Origin: Aquamicrobium aerolatum DSM 21857 | Lineage (GTDB): Bacteria; Pseudomonadota; Alphaproteobacteria; Rhizobiales; Rhizobiaceae | DNA: 64,000 nt | NCBI RefSeq assembly: GCF_900113935.1 | Contig: NZ_FORF01000005.1 | Location: 1 to 64,000, forward strand | Direction of reading: 5' to 3' | Shown here: piece by piece, positions 28,689-38,031 of the stretch | Position numbering within the stretch: position 1 is the stretch's first letter | How the letters are laid out: each line of letters starts with the position of its first letter | Translations under genes and position numbers: made by a program | The notes under the pieces: model-generated | What the model saw: the letters and a program-made list of their open reading frames with translations, nothing else | Told to the model about the DNA's origin: nothing | Databases searched by the model: none

Positions 28689-29153
28689 ATGAGCGATACA
28701 ATCGAAAAACGCCTGAACGACCTTGGTGTGACAATCCCGGCAGCGGCAGCGCCTGCCGCGAACTATGTTCCATTCGCCCAGTCCGGAAATCTTCTGCTGA
28801 CGGCTGGCCAGCTGCCTCTCGCCAACGGAAAGCTTGAGGCCGTCGGCCTCCTGGGCACGCATCTCGACGTAGAAGCCGGCAAGAAGGCAGCGAAACTCTG
28901 TGCAATCAACATCCTGGCGCAAATCCAGGCAGCGACAGGTGATCTGGAGCGAATCGCACGACTGGTGAAGATCACGGTCTTCGTCGCTTCCGCACCCGGC
29001 TTTGCCGAGCAGCATATCGTAGCCAACGGCGCGTCAGATTTCCTCGCGGAAGTACTTGGCGAGCGCGGCAAACATGCACGCTCAGCCGTCGGCGTCGCGA
29101 TGTTGCCGATGAACGCGGCCGTCGAAATCGAAGCAATCGTCGAATTGAAGTAG
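28689..29153 (+). CDS. RidA/YjgF-family protein
   Basis: A 154-residue member of the Rid family, whose best-known members deaminate reactive enamine/imine intermediates in the cytoplasm. It is of the longer RidA-like type with an N-terminal extension (EKRLNDLGVTIPAAAAPA). Conserved parts are LLLTAGQLPL, then INILAQIQAATGDLERI, and ARSAVGVAMLPMNAAVEIEA. The Arg of the active site is present in ARSAVG. It leads a rightward run ridA-GDPD-FemAB-HIT with an 8-base gap to the next gene. Confidence 0.85.
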   Translation: MSDTIEKRLNDLGVTIPAAAAPAANYVPFAQSGNLLLTAGQLPLANGKLEAVGLLGTHLDVEAGKKAAKLCAINILAQIQAATGDLERIARLVKITVFVASAPGFAEQHIVANGASDFLAEVLGERGKHARSAVGVAMLPMNAAVEIEAIVELK

Positions 29154-29161
29154 GATTTGCG

Positions 29162-29872
29162 ATGAGTGATATCTCCTGGCTCGTGCGCAGGCCCATCGCG
29201 CATCGTGGCTATCACGACCTTAACAAGGAGCGCTGGGAGAACACTCTCGCCGCTTTCGACGCCGCCATCGAACGCAACTACGCGATCGAATGCGATGTCC
29301 ATCTCAGCCGCGACGGCGTACCGGTCGTGTTTCACGACGATACGCTAGAGCGCCTGACCGGGCAGACTGGGCACGTCTTCGACAAGACCGCAGCGGAACT
29401 TGCCCAGCTCAAGGTCGGCGGAACTTCCGAACACGTGCCGACTTTGGCCGAAATGCTTGCGCGCGTCCGCGGGCGCGTTCCGCTGGTGATCGAACTGAAA
29501 GGCATCGAAGGAAAGGATGCCGGACTCGTAGGACAGGTTGCAAATACGCTCGCAGGTTACGGCGGAGAAGCGGCGATCATGTCATTCGACCACTGGCTGA
29601 TACGCGACTTCGCCAAAGCCGCACCGGGTATCCCCGCTGGCCTTACCGCGCACGGACGCACGGTGAAGGACCTCGAGGCACATTTCTCGATGCTTGCGCA
29701 TCCGATCTCGTTCGTCTCCTTCGGCGTGATGGATCTTCCGAACCCGTTCGTCTCCTTCGTGCGTGAAAAGCTCGCGATGCCGGTGATCACATGGACGGTC
29801 CAGAGCCAATGGTCACGCGATGTCACAGCGCAACATGCCGACCAGATGACATTCGAGGGTTTTGAGGCCTGA
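29162..29872 (+). CDS. ugpQ: Glycerophosphodiester phosphodiesterase
   Basis: A 236-residue GDPD with a TIM-barrel fold. It hydrolyses glycerophosphodiesters to glycerol-3-phosphate and an alcohol. Active-site pieces: IAHRGYHDLNKERWENTLAAF (His-Arg and Glu-Asn) and AIECDVHLSRDGVPVVFHDD (Glu-x-Asp and His). No signal peptide, so it is cytoplasmic like UgpQ. ATG 29162 lies 8 bases after the ridA stop. The symbol is by similarity of type, not proven orthology. Confidence 0.88.
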   Translation: MSDISWLVRRPIAHRGYHDLNKERWENTLAAFDAAIERNYAIECDVHLSRDGVPVVFHDDTLERLTGQTGHVFDKTAAELAQLKVGGTSEHVPTLAEMLARVRGRVPLVIELKGIEGKDAGLVGQVANTLAGYGGEAAIMSFDHWLIRDFAKAAPGIPAGLTAHGRTVKDLEAHFSMLAHPISFVSFGVMDLPNPFVSFVREKLAMPVITWTVQSQWSRDVTAQHADQMTFEGFEA

Positions 29873-29912
29873 GCAAGCTTGCAACGTCCTTTGGGCGGCG
29901 TATCTAAGGAAC

Positions 29913-31127
29913 ATGAACGAAACCCCTGAGGCCAATAAGCGCCAGGACGATAGCGAATTTCGCATTCGCGTCGTCCCAAGCATCGGCGCATTTACGCGCG
30001 GCGAATGGAGTCAACTTGGCGGGACTTCCCGTGCGACATCATCTTTCGTGTATAACCCATTCATATCTTATGATTTTCTTCTTTCACTTGAAGAAAGCAG
30101 CTGTGCGGACCGACGCACAGGTTGGCTTGGACAGCATCTGAGGCTCGAGGATTCTACTGGCCTGCTCATCGGCGCAGTACCTTGCTATCTGAAAAGTCAC
30201 AGCCAGGGCGAATATGTCTTCGACCACGGCTGGGCCGACGCTTTCCAGCGCGCCGGTGGCTCTTACTATCCGAAGCTGCAGGCGGCGGTGCCGTTCACTC
30301 CAGCGACAGGCCCGCGACTGCTTGTCCGGGAGGACTCCAACACCGATTCCGTTCAGGCCGCACTTGCGCAGGGGCTCAGGGCGCTCAACGATACGCTTGG
30401 TACTTCGTCGGTTCATGTCACTTTTGCCGAGTCTGCGGAGATGGGAGCGTTGGAAGCTGCAGGATTTCTGCATCGAACCGACCAACAGTTTCATTTCCTG
30501 AATCAAGGCTACGCCAGCTACGATGATTTTCTGGCTGAGCTTGCCTCACGCAAACGCAAGGCGTTGAAGCGCGAGCGGCGAGAAGCTCTGGCAAATGGCA
30601 TTGAAATCGAGTGGCTGACCGGCGCTTCGATTACCGAGGCCGTGTGGGACGACTTCTTCGCTTTCTACATGGACACGGGTGGGCGCAAGTGGGGCCGCCC
30701 CTACTTGAACCGGCAGTTTTTCTCGCTGATCGGCGAGCGAATGGCAGATGACATCCTACTGGTGATGGCGAAACGTGCAGGTCGTTATGTTGCCGGGGCA
30801 ATCAACTTCATTGGGTCGGAGCGTCTGTACGGCCGAAACTGGGGCTGTATAGAGGACCACCCATTCCTTCATTTCGAAGTCTGCTATCACCAAGCGATCG
30901 ATTTCGCGATTTCGCAAGGATTGAAGACCGTCGAAGCCGGAGCCCAGGGTGAACACAAGCTCACCCGCGGCTATCGACCGGTCACGACACACTCTGCCCA
31001 CTATATCGCTCATCCCGGCCTCCGCCGTGCGGTCGCGGACTATCTGCAATCAGAGCGCAAGGAAGTCGAGGCGATTGGCGACTATCTCGCAGACCACACG
31101 CCGTTTCGCAAAGGCGAGAGCCAGTAG
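29913..31127 (+). CDS. FemAB-like GNAT acyltransferase (DUF482)
   Basis: A 404-residue protein of the FemAB-like/DUF482 family, annotated as a peptidoglycan biosynthesis/recognition GNAT protein. The C-terminal half has the acyltransferase pattern: FLAELASRKRKALKRERREA, then DTGGRKWGRPYLNRQFFS and VEAGAQGEHKLTRGYRPV. Substrate is not known to me. ATG 29913 is behind TAAGGA and precedes the family-like start; the frame is open 17 codons more without support. It lies 40 bases after the GDPD gene. The neighbours, including eipB opposite, suggest an envelope role, but that is inference. Confidence 0.8.
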   Translation: MNETPEANKRQDDSEFRIRVVPSIGAFTRGEWSQLGGTSRATSSFVYNPFISYDFLLSLEESSCADRRTGWLGQHLRLEDSTGLLIGAVPCYLKSHSQGEYVFDHGWADAFQRAGGSYYPKLQAAVPFTPATGPRLLVREDSNTDSVQAALAQGLRALNDTLGTSSVHVTFAESAEMGALEAAGFLHRTDQQFHFLNQGYASYDDFLAELASRKRKALKRERREALANGIEIEWLTGASITEAVWDDFFAFYMDTGGRKWGRPYLNRQFFSLIGERMADDILLVMAKRAGRYVAGAINFIGSERLYGRNWGCIEDHPFLHFEVCYHQAIDFAISQGLKTVEAGAQGEHKLTRGYRPVTTHSAHYIAHPGLRRAVADYLQSERKEVEAIGDYLADHTPFRKGESQ

Positions 31128-31188
31128 TTATTGACGAAACTGGGCAATCACGTATTCCCCAGATGTCCACAAGCATGAAAGGTCCGCC

Positions 31189-31620
31189 ATGACACAAGCC
31201 GCCTATGACCCGAACAATATCTTCGCCAAGATCCTGCGTGGCGAACTTCCGGCTCACAAGCTCTATGAAGATGAGGCGACTTTCGCATTCATGGACATCA
31301 TGCCCCGCGGGACAGGCCACTGCCTGGTGATCCCAAAGGCTCCATCGCGCAACATTCTCGACGTTGACACCGCCGCTCTCGCAGCGGTGACCGCCACCGT
31401 GCGCAAACTGGCGATCGCCGTCAAAAATGCATTTTCCGCTGATGGCGTCTCCGTCCACCAGTTCAATGAATCGGCGGGTGGGCAGGTGGTATTTCACCTC
31501 CATTTCCACGTCATCCCGCGGTTCGAAGGCGTCGAATTGAAGCCTCACTCCAGCAAGATGGAAGAACAGGACGTGCTGGCCGCCAACGCCGAGAAGATCC
31601 GCGCCGCGCTCAACAGCTGA
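31189..31620 (+). CDS. HIT-family protein (HinT type)
   Basis: A 143-residue histidine-triad hydrolase, acting on purine nucleoside phosphoramidates or similar adenylated compounds in the cytoplasm. The triad His103-x-His105-x-His107 is in VVFHLHFHVIPR. The N-terminal NIFAKILRGELPAHKLYEDE is typical of bacterial HinT. It ends 3 bases from the convergent azlD. Confidence 0.92.
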   Translation: MTQAAYDPNNIFAKILRGELPAHKLYEDEATFAFMDIMPRGTGHCLVIPKAPSRNILDVDTAALAAVTATVRKLAIAVKNAFSADGVSVHQFNESAGGQVVFHLHFHVIPRFEGVELKPHSSKMEEQDVLAANAEKIRAALNS

Positions 31621-31623
31621 TTT

Positions 31624-31983
31624 CTAGCCCATCTGGCCAAATAGGTAGATGGCGGTGAGAAGCACGGCTTCCGCCGCCACAATTCCTGCAAGAATGCTTT
31701 TGCGGATGGCGAGAAACGCGGCAAACCCGACAACTGCCGAGAAGATGCGCACCCACAGCGGCACATCGGCCAACGCCCCCGAGGGGAACACGATCAGATT
31801 GCCGATGACCGCGGCCACCAATGCGGTTGCCAGCGCTCGTACAAGAACCAGCGCCTCGGACTTCTCACTGACGCGTCCGCCCAGATAGACGCCGAGAAAT
31901 CGCCACATATCTGTCGCGAGCCACCCCGCCAACAGGATGAACAGGTAGGGCCACCACCAGGTGTCAATCGCATCAAACGTCAT
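31624..31983 (-). CDS. azlD: AzlD-family small subunit of branched-chain amino acid exporter
   Basis: A 119-residue protein with about four membrane segments (WPYLFILLAGWLATDMWRF, then LVRALATALVAAVIGNLIVF and two more). This matches AzlD, the small partner of AzlC in export of branched-chain amino acids or their analogues. It overlaps azlC by 4 bases (31980-31983), which implies coupled translation. Confidence 0.88.
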   Translation of the reverse strand: MTFDAIDTWWWPYLFILLAGWLATDMWRFLGVYLGGRVSEKSEALVLVRALATALVAAVIGNLIVFPSGALADVPLWVRIFSAVVGFAAFLAIRKSILAGIVAAEAVLLTAIYLFGQMG

Positions 31984-32783
31984 GCGCGTGCCCTGCCCCG
32001 CCTGTGCAGATGAATGAGGAACGCAGCACCTCCACCGAGCGCGCCCGCAATCAACAGATCGAGGCCCGGCGCGATCACATGCATCACTGGTCCCAGTACC
32101 AGGCCGAACAGCATGGCAAAATGGCTAGCGCTCTCGCGCGACGAGCCCCACAGGGAGGTCAGGAAGTAAATCGGCGTCAGCAGAAGCAGGCCCGCCGATA
32201 TCCCTGGCGGAAGACTGCCCGCAATTCCGTAGACGACCGCCACCACAATCATGTTGACAAGGACAAGCGTGCCGCCCAACCCGCCATAATAGGCGGTACG
32301 CATGTCACGCGGGACGTGACGGAGCTTTTCCATCGCCAGCACCCAGGACGTCACCGCAACAAAATGGGACAGGAGATACAGCACCCATGGACGTGTCTTT
32401 TCTGTCCGCATCTCGGGCACCAACGCGACAACCATCGGCGCGAGCCGAACCGACGACAAGGCTACGGCAAAGGCAGCGGCGGGAAGCGACGCGCCAGTCA
32501 TGATCGCACCGAGCAACACGACTTTCGCCGGAAGCGCCCAGATCATGCCTGTCATCAGCACCGCTTGTAGCAGGGTCAGGCCAGCTTCGCGTGCAAGACC
32601 TCCGAAGCCGATAAACGCGCTGGTCAGGATCAACCCCGGCACTGAAGCAGATGCCACAACGCCCCGCAGATACCAGCGCCAATAGTCGGAGGGTGCATGA
32701 ACGGGTGCTGGATCGGTTTGCATCATGGGAGTTCGCGCATAGCATGGCCTGCTGACGGATGCGACAGTTCGATTAGCATCCAT
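31980..32783 (-). CDS. azlC: AzlC-family large subunit of branched-chain amino acid exporter
   Basis: A membrane protein of up to 267 residues with about seven segments. The family region starts WRWYLRGVVASASVPGLIL and includes MTGMIWALPAKVVLLGAIM. AzlC with AzlD exports branched-chain amino acids; the LIV-E class includes E. coli YgaZH. Start is uncertain: ATG 32783 has GGGAGG only 2 bases away, while ATG 32726 lacks a ribosome site but gives a more compact protein. It lies downstream of the clpA terminator. Confidence 0.85.
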   Translation of the reverse strand: MDANRTVASVSRPCYARTPMMQTDPAPVHAPSDYWRWYLRGVVASASVPGLILTSAFIGFGGLAREAGLTLLQAVLMTGMIWALPAKVVLLGAIMTGASLPAAAFAVALSSVRLAPMVVALVPEMRTEKTRPWVLYLLSHFVAVTSWVLAMEKLRHVPRDMRTAYYGGLGGTLVLVNMIVVAVVYGIAGSLPPGISAGLLLLTPIYFLTSLWGSSRESASHFAMLFGLVLGPVMHVIAPGLDLLIAGALGGGAAFLIHLHRRGRARA

Positions 32784-32795
32784 TCCCTCCCAACA

Positions 32796-32829
32796 ACAAC
32801 GCCGCCCCGAATGTTCGAGGCGGCGTTGT
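32796..32829 (-). terminator. Intrinsic terminator of clpA
   Basis: An 11-bp perfect stem ACAACGCCGCC/GGCGGCGTTGT (32796-32806, 32819-32829) with a 12-base loop, followed on the leftward strand by TGTTGGG. It lies 31 bases after the clpA stop and just before azlC. Confidence 0.75.
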
Positions 32830-32859
32830 CTTCATACAGCCGAAGGGTCTGTCAGCGGA

Positions 32860-35316
32860 TCACTTGCGCGGCAACTGCGGAACGATGCTGCGCTTTGGTG
32901 GATCTTTGGGCTTCGGCTCCGCCTTCTCTTTGGCTTTTGCAGCAGGCTTTTTCGCCGCCGGCTTGCGCTTTACCGGCGCGTCCTCCGGCTCTTCCTTGCG
33001 CGGCTTGACCGGCGCCTCGTCGGCGATCGTCTCGAGTTTCAGACCTGTATCGCCAGTCTCCTTGGTCTCAACCGTCACACGCACGGTACCACCATGCCTC
33101 AGCTTGCCGAACAGCACTTCATCAGCCAGCGGCTTCTTGATGTGCTCTTGGATGACACGTGAAAGCGGACGGGCACCCATGCGCTCGTCATAGCCCTTGT
33201 CGGCCAGCCAGGCGATCGCATCCGGCTTGAGTTCGAATGTCACGCGACGTTCAGCGAGCTGCGCTTCCAGCTGCATGACGAACTTCTGCACAACCTGATG
33301 AATCACCGGGACCGGCAACGATCCGAACGGAATGATCGCATCAAGACGGTTGCGGAACTCAGGCGTGAACAACCGGTTGATCGCTTCCATGTCGTCAGGA
33401 TCACGCTTGGACGAGCCAAACCCGATGGCTGCCTTGGCCAGATCAGCCGCACCCGCATTGGTCGTCATGATCAGGATGACGTTACGGAAATCGATCTGCT
33501 TGCCATTGTGGTCGGTCAGCTTGCCATGGTCCATCACCTGCAACAGGATGTTGAACAGGTCCGGATGCGCCTTCTCGATTTCGTCGAGCAGGAGCACGCA
33601 ATGCGGGTGCTGGTCGACACCGTCAGTGAGCAGCCCGCCCTGATCGAACCCGACATAACCCGGAGGGGCGCCAATCAGACGCGATACCGTGTGCCGCTCC
33701 ATGTACTCCGACATGTCGAAGCGCAGGAGTTCCACGCCCAGCGATGCCGCAAGCTGCTTGGCGACCTCGGTCTTTCCGACGCCCGTCGGGCCTGAGAACA
33801 GATAGGAACCGATTGGCTTGTCCGGCTCGCGCAACCCGGCACGCGCCAATTTGATCGCCGACGAAAGCGCCGTGATCGCCGTATCCTGCCCGTAAACGAC
33901 CCGCTTGAGCTCGGCTTCGAGGTTGGCCAGTACCTTCTCGTCATCCGACGAAACTGTCTTTGGCGGGATGCGCGCCATCGTGGCGACCGTCGCCTCGATC
34001 TCCTTGATCGTGATCGTCTTCTTGCGCTTTCCCTCGGGCAGAAGCATTTGGGACGCGCCGCTCTCGTCAATCACGTCGATAGCCTTGTCCGGCAGCTTCC
34101 GGTCATTGATGTAGCGCGACGAGAGTTCTACCGCCGCCTTGATGGCGTCGTTGGTGTACTTCACCTTATGGAATTCCTCGAAGTAAGGCTTGAGCCCCTT
34201 CATGATCGCAATCGCGTCATCGATGGTCGGCTCGTTGACGTCGATCTTCTGGAAGCGACGAACCAACGCCCGGTCCTTCTCGAAGAACTGCCGGAACTCC
34301 TTGTAGGTCGTCGATCCAATGCAACGGATTGCACCGGATGACAGGGCAGGCTTGAGCAGGTTCGAAGCATCCATGGCTCCGCCCGACGTCGCGCCAGCAC
34401 CGATCACGGTGTGAATCTCGTCAATGAACAGAACGGCTCCAGGATAGTCCTCGAGTTCCTTGACGACCTGCTTCAGACGTTCTTCGAAATCTCCGCGATA
34501 GCGAGTGCCGGCCAGAAGCGTTCCCATGTCGAGCGCGAAAATGGTGGCGTCGAGCAACACCTCAGGAACGTCGCCCTCAACGATGCGCTTCGCGAGGCCC
34601 TCGGCAATCGCTGTTTTGCCCACGCCCGGATCGCCCACATAAAGCGGGTTGTTCTTGGAACGACGGCAAAGGACCTGGATCGTGCGATTGATCTCGCTGT
34701 CACGGCCGATCAGCGGATCGATCTTTCCAGCCTTGGCCTTGTTGTTGAGATTGACACAGTAGGCAGTCAGAGCATCCTGCTGCTTCTTCTTCCCGGTATC
34801 TTCACCGTCACTGATACCAGGACCGCCCTGCTGCTCATCATCTGCGCCACGCGGCGACCGCGTTTCGGACGAGCCAGGACGTTTCGCAATCCCGTGCGAG
34901 ATGTAGTTGACCGCGTCGTAGCGCGTCATCTGCTGCTCTTGGAGGAAGTAGGCAGCATGGCTCTCGCGCTCGGCAAAGATTGCCACCAGCACGTTGGCAC
35001 CCGAGACCTCTTCGCGGCCCGATGACTGGACGTGGATGACCGCGCGTTGAATCACGCGCTGGAAGCCGGCCGTCGGCTTGGAATCCTCATCGTAGCCCGT
35101 CACCAGATTATCCAGTTCGGTATCGATGTATGTGAGGACCGTTTGTTTCAGTTCTTCCAGGTTGACGTTGCAAGCACGCATAACGGCAGCAGCATCGGAG
35201 TCGTCCAGCAGGGCGAGCAGAAGATGCTCCAGCGTCGCGTATTCATGATGACGCTCATTGGCGAAAGTGAGTGCCTGGTGTAGCGCCCTTTCGAGGCCTT
35301 GCGAGAAAGCCGGCAT
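32860..35316 (-). CDS. clpA: ATP-dependent Clp protease ATP-binding subunit ClpA
   Basis: An 818-residue AAA+ unfoldase that feeds ClpP, with ClpS as N-degron adaptor. The Clp-N domain covers 1-145. The first AAA module has Walker A GDPGVGKT (228-235) and Walker B VLFIDE (295-300); the second has GPTGVGKT (509-516) and [11 protein letters not shown]. After about residue 755 comes a Lys/Pro/Ala-rich tail ([19 protein letters not shown]) that is not part of the standard fold and lengthens the protein beyond the E. coli 758. clpS lies directly upstream, 8 bases away. Confidence 0.96.
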   Translation of the reverse strand: MPAFSQGLERALHQALTFANERHHEYATLEHLLLALLDDSDAAAVMRACNVNLEELKQTVLTYIDTELDNLVTGYDEDSKPTAGFQRVIQRAVIHVQSSGREEVSGANVLVAIFAERESHAAYFLQEQQMTRYDAVNYISHGIAKRPGSSETRSPRGADDEQQGGPGISDGEDTGKKKQQDALTAYCVNLNNKAKAGKIDPLIGRDSEINRTIQVLCRRSKNNPLYVGDPGVGKTAIAEGLAKRIVEGDVPEVLLDATIFALDMGTLLAGTRYRGDFEERLKQVVKELEDYPGAVLFIDEIHTVIGAGATSGGAMDASNLLKPALSSGAIRCIGSTTYKEFRQFFEKDRALVRRFQKIDVNEPTIDDAIAIMKGLKPYFEEFHKVKYTNDAIKAAVELSSRYINDRKLPDKAIDVIDESGASQMLLPEGKRKKTITIKEIEATVATMARIPPKTVSSDDEKVLANLEAELKRVVYGQDTAITALSSAIKLARAGLREPDKPIGSYLFSGPTGVGKTEVAKQLAASLGVELLRFDMSEYMERHTVSRLIGAPPGYVGFDQGGLLTDGVDQHPHCVLLLDEIEKAHPDLFNILLQVMDHGKLTDHNGKQIDFRNVILIMTTNAGAADLAKAAIGFGSSKRDPDDMEAINRLFTPEFRNRLDAIIPFGSLPVPVIHQVVQKFVMQLEAQLAERRVTFELKPDAIAWLADKGYDERMGARPLSRVIQEHIKKPLADEVLFGKLRHGGTVRVTVETKETGDTGLKLETIADEAPVKPRKEEPEDAPVKRKPAAKKPAAKAKEKAEPKPKDPPKRSIVPQLPRK

Positions 35317-35324
35317 TCAGAACC

Positions 35325-35675
35325 TCATTTCTTTTCCATCACGCATTGCAGCGGATGTTGGTGCTGTCGGGCAAAATCCATGACCTGCGTTACCTTGGTT
35401 TCGGCAACTTCGTATGTGTAGACCCCGCACTCACCCACTCCATAATTATGGACGTGAAGCATGATACGGGTCGCCGCCTCCCGGTCCTTCTGGAAAAAAC
35501 GCTCCAGAATATGAACCACGAATTCCATTGGCGTGTAGTCATCATTTAGGATCAACACGCGGTACAGCGACGGTTTTTTCGTTTTTGGCTTGGTGCGGGT
35601 GATGACAGCCGTGCCCCGGCCCGGCTCGTCGCCGCCACCTTCGTCACTCTGCATTCTTACCGCATTGCCTTGCAT
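35325..35675 (-). CDS. clpS: ATP-dependent Clp protease adaptor ClpS
   Basis: An adaptor of about 116 residues that binds N-degron substrates and the ClpA N-domain. The core is complete: [20 protein letters not shown], the helix [18 protein letters not shown] and [16 protein letters not shown]. Two starts are possible, ATG 35675 and ATG 35654; neither has a strong ribosome site, and the frame is open to 35792. The N-terminal tail, flexible in all ClpS proteins, does not decide. It is cotranscribed with clpA. Confidence 0.93.
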   Translation of the reverse strand: MQGNAVRMQSDEGGGDEPGRGTAVITRTKPKTKKPSLYRVLILNDDYTPMEFVVHILERFFQKDREAATRIMLHVHNYGVGECGVYTYEVAETKVTQVMDFARQHQHPLQCVMEKK

Positions 35676-35842
35676 ATTCACTTGCCGCTTCCCCACAAAC
35701 TTCAATTCGCCCGCACTCGGTACAGGCACGAGATGTAGGCATTCCAGAGAGAATTTTAAGACCTTATCGTTGCGTGACAATATGGCTGACAATCACGAAA
35801 CACGAAACTGGCGAAGATAAGGTAAGTGACGCAACGTCAGAT

Positions 35843-35876
35843 AAACAAAAAACCCGGACGCAACGATGCGTCCGGG
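35843..35876 (-). terminator. Intrinsic terminator of the phasin gene
   Basis: A 10-bp perfect stem CCCGGACGCA/TGCGTCCGGG (35853-35862, 35867-35876) closes a 4-base loop and is followed on the leftward strand by TTTTTTG. It lies 44 bases after the phasin stop and isolates clpS. Confidence 0.88.
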
Positions 35877-35920
35877 CTGCAACTGTCAAATTTGCCATCA
35901 AAAATGGAGATCGGAGCCGA

Positions 35921-36250
35921 TTACCCGGCCTTCGCAACGGCCGATTCGAATGGCTTGTAGGCTTCTTTAGCCATCTCGGCATAAAGTTCGCTCATCTTGG
36001 TGGCCTGAGCGACAAAGCCCTCATAGGCCTGCTTGGCGTAGTCAGCCTGGATTTCGACAGCATTCTCGATCGACTTGGCAGAAATGAGCTTTTCAGCGGT
36101 CGCCGTGCCAGCCTCAAATGCCTTCCTTGAATAGTCGGCCGCTTCAGCCGCGATCACCTGATAGCCCTTTGAGAGCGAGGCGAGATTCTTGAGGCTGCTG
36201 TCCATGAATTCACTGCCAGCATTGCTGACGTCTTCAAATGACTTCATCAT
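35921..36250 (-). CDS. Phasin family protein
   Basis: A 109-residue phasin (Phasin_2 type). Phasins coat polyhydroxyalkanoate granules. The protein is almost entirely amphipathic helix: ASLSKGYQVIAAEAADYSRK, then AEKLISAKSIENAVEIQADY and KQAYEGFVAQATKMSELYAEMAKEA. The start is the first of two adjacent ATGs (36250 and 36247), behind AAGGAAGG. It has its own promoter (36303-36331) and terminator. Gene count as phaP is not assigned because several phasins usually coexist. Confidence 0.88.
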   Translation of the reverse strand: MMKSFEDVSNAGSEFMDSSLKNLASLSKGYQVIAAEAADYSRKAFEAGTATAEKLISAKSIENAVEIQADYAKQAYEGFVAQATKMSELYAEMAKEAYKPFESAVAKAG

Positions 36251-36302
36251 TCCTGGTGCCTTCCTTGGGATCGGGCATATTGCGTTCAAATGCGTTGCGG
36301 CA

Positions 36303-36331
36303 CATTTATGTTGCAGTGCACAATATGTCAA
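36303..36331 (-). promoter_or_regulatory. Promoter of the phasin gene with TGC/GCA dyad
   Basis: On the leftward strand TTGACA (36331-36326), 17-base spacer, TAAATG (36308-36303). The spacer holds TTGTGCACTGCAA (36323-36311), a dyad of TGC/GCA elements of the kind bound by PhaR repressors of phasin genes. The PhaR link is from general knowledge, not shown here. Confidence 0.55.
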
Positions 36332-36406
36332 GATCGACCCTCCCCGCAATCTGCCTGCGCAATCCTTAAACCTTTCCACAAGCTTGAGCGAAATGGTGAA
36401 CAGGGT

Positions 36407-36431
36407 GGTTACCATAAACGGATTGGTAACC
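36407..36431. promoter_or_regulatory. Inverted repeat between phasin and dac genes
   Basis: GGTTACC-N11-GGTAACC, a perfect 7-bp dyad centred 92 bases before the GTG start of the carboxypeptidase and 169 before the phasin start. The size suits a dimeric regulator; which one is unknown. Confidence 0.4.
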
Positions 36432-36510
36432 CGTCCACCGCTATCGTGTCTGCTGGCATCGGATGCAGGTGCCTTTTGTAGCCTCAGTAAAAGCATCGAA
36501 GGGTAAGGTT

Positions 36511-37929
36511 GTGCGTCAGACGTTTGCTGGAATTTCCTCGCAGGTCTCGAGCCTCCGCGATATCGTCATCCTCCTTGTCGTCAGCACTTTGCTTGCGCTG
36601 TCAGTCGCTGTGCCGGCCTCGGCAAATGAGCGATACGCAGCCTATGTGCTGGACGCCAATACGGGCCAAGTCCTTTTTGCCCGTAACGAGAACGCACGAC
36701 GTTACCCAGCGTCCCTGACCAAGATGATGACGCTGTATATGGTTTTCGAAGCCATCGAAGCGAAGCGATTCACCACGAATTCCCAGCTGCCATTTTCCAA
36801 GAATGCCGCAAGCGAACCCCCGACCAAGCTTGGCGTGCGCGCCGGTGGCTCGATCACGATTGACACGGCGATCAAGGCTTTGGTTACCCGCTCGGCCAAT
36901 GACGTTTCAACCGCGCTTGCCGAATTCGTCGGCGGTTCGGAAGCAAATTTCGCACGCATGATGACTGCCAAGGCAAAGCAGCTCGGCATGACCAATACAC
37001 TGTTCCGCAATGCCCACGGGCTTCCAAATCCGGAGCAATACACAACGGCGCGTGACATGGCGATCCTGGGCGTGGCGCTGCGGGAGCATTTTCCGCGCCA
37101 CTACAGCTATTTCTCCACGCGTTCGTTCAATTATGGCAAGCAGCGCATCAACACCCACAACCGGATGTTCGGGCGGGTTCAGGGCGTCGATGGCATCAAA
37201 ACCGGCTATATCCGCGCTTCGGGCTTCAACCTTGTCACATCGGTGAAAGATAACGGGCGCAGCGTCGTAGCCGTTGTAATGGGCGGCCAGTCGGCGCGTA
37301 GCCGCGACGACCATATGGCAGCCCTGCTTCGTGACCATTTGCCAAAGGCATCGCGTCGCGACGGTGGCAATCTGGTTGCTGCACGTCAGCTGAATACAGG
37401 CTCGGCAGTGGTCGCTGCGGCGGCATCGCCTTTCACGCTGCCGAAGCGCGATGCGCCAACTCCATCGTTCCGTCCGCGCGCGCCAGAAGCTGACCTTCCG
37501 ATCATTGCCTACGCACAGGAAACGGCTGCAACATCAGCTCCAATGCCGACTGCTGTTGCTGCTGCCGTCACTTCAAATCCTGTACCGGCACTCCCCGTAG
37601 CTTCTGTACCGGTGCCGACAAGCGCGGAAGAGCGCATGGGCACAGGGACAGTAGACCCAATCATGACAGCGTCGACCGAGCGTAGTGGCTGGGTTGTTCA
37701 GATCGCGTCGTCTCCATCGCAAAGCGACGCCTTCGCCGCCTTGGTGCGCACCGGCAAGGAAGCCAACAACGTCCTCGCTTCCGCCAACGCGTTCATTGAA
37801 CAGTTTAACAACAAGGGCACCACCTACTATCGGGCGCGTTTCGGCGGTTTCGCCTCGAAAGATCAGGCCTGGAATGCCTGCAGCGCGTTGAAAAAGCAGA
37901 AGATCGACTGTTTTGCGGTGCAGCTCTAG
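36511..37929 (+). CDS. D-alanyl-D-alanine carboxypeptidase with SPOR domain
   Basis: A 472-residue S11-family penicillin-binding protein that trims the terminal D-Ala of peptidoglycan stem peptides in the periplasm. A signal anchor is at about 15-38 (VSTLLALSVAVPASA). Catalytic motifs: SLTK (68-71), SAN in TRSANDVSTAL, and KTG in VDGIKTGYIRASGFNL. After about residue 290 comes a Pro/Ala-rich linker, then a C-terminal SPOR domain (last ~75 residues, GWVVQIASSPSQSDAFAALV) that binds denuded septal glycan. GTG 36511 behind AAGGGTAAGG is preferred; an ATG at 36463 is in frame but has no ribosome site. Confidence 0.9.
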   Translation: MRQTFAGISSQVSSLRDIVILLVVSTLLALSVAVPASANERYAAYVLDANTGQVLFARNENARRYPASLTKMMTLYMVFEAIEAKRFTTNSQLPFSKNAASEPPTKLGVRAGGSITIDTAIKALVTRSANDVSTALAEFVGGSEANFARMMTAKAKQLGMTNTLFRNAHGLPNPEQYTTARDMAILGVALREHFPRHYSYFSTRSFNYGKQRINTHNRMFGRVQGVDGIKTGYIRASGFNLVTSVKDNGRSVVAVVMGGQSARSRDDHMAALLRDHLPKASRRDGGNLVAARQLNTGSAVVAAAASPFTLPKRDAPTPSFRPRAPEADLPIIAYAQETAATSAPMPTAVAAAVTSNPVPALPVASVPVPTSAEERMGTGTVDPIMTASTERSGWVVQIASSPSQSDAFAALVRTGKEANNVLASANAFIEQFNNKGTTYYRARFGGFASKDQAWNACSALKKQKIDCFAVQL

Positions 37930-38031
37930 CAAGAGCCAGCACCCACATATCGCAGCCTGGCGGGCCAGATGTCGGCCACGTCAAATTGGATGGGTAAAGT
38001 CTATTCCCGGTCAGTATCGTGTCGAAGGGGA

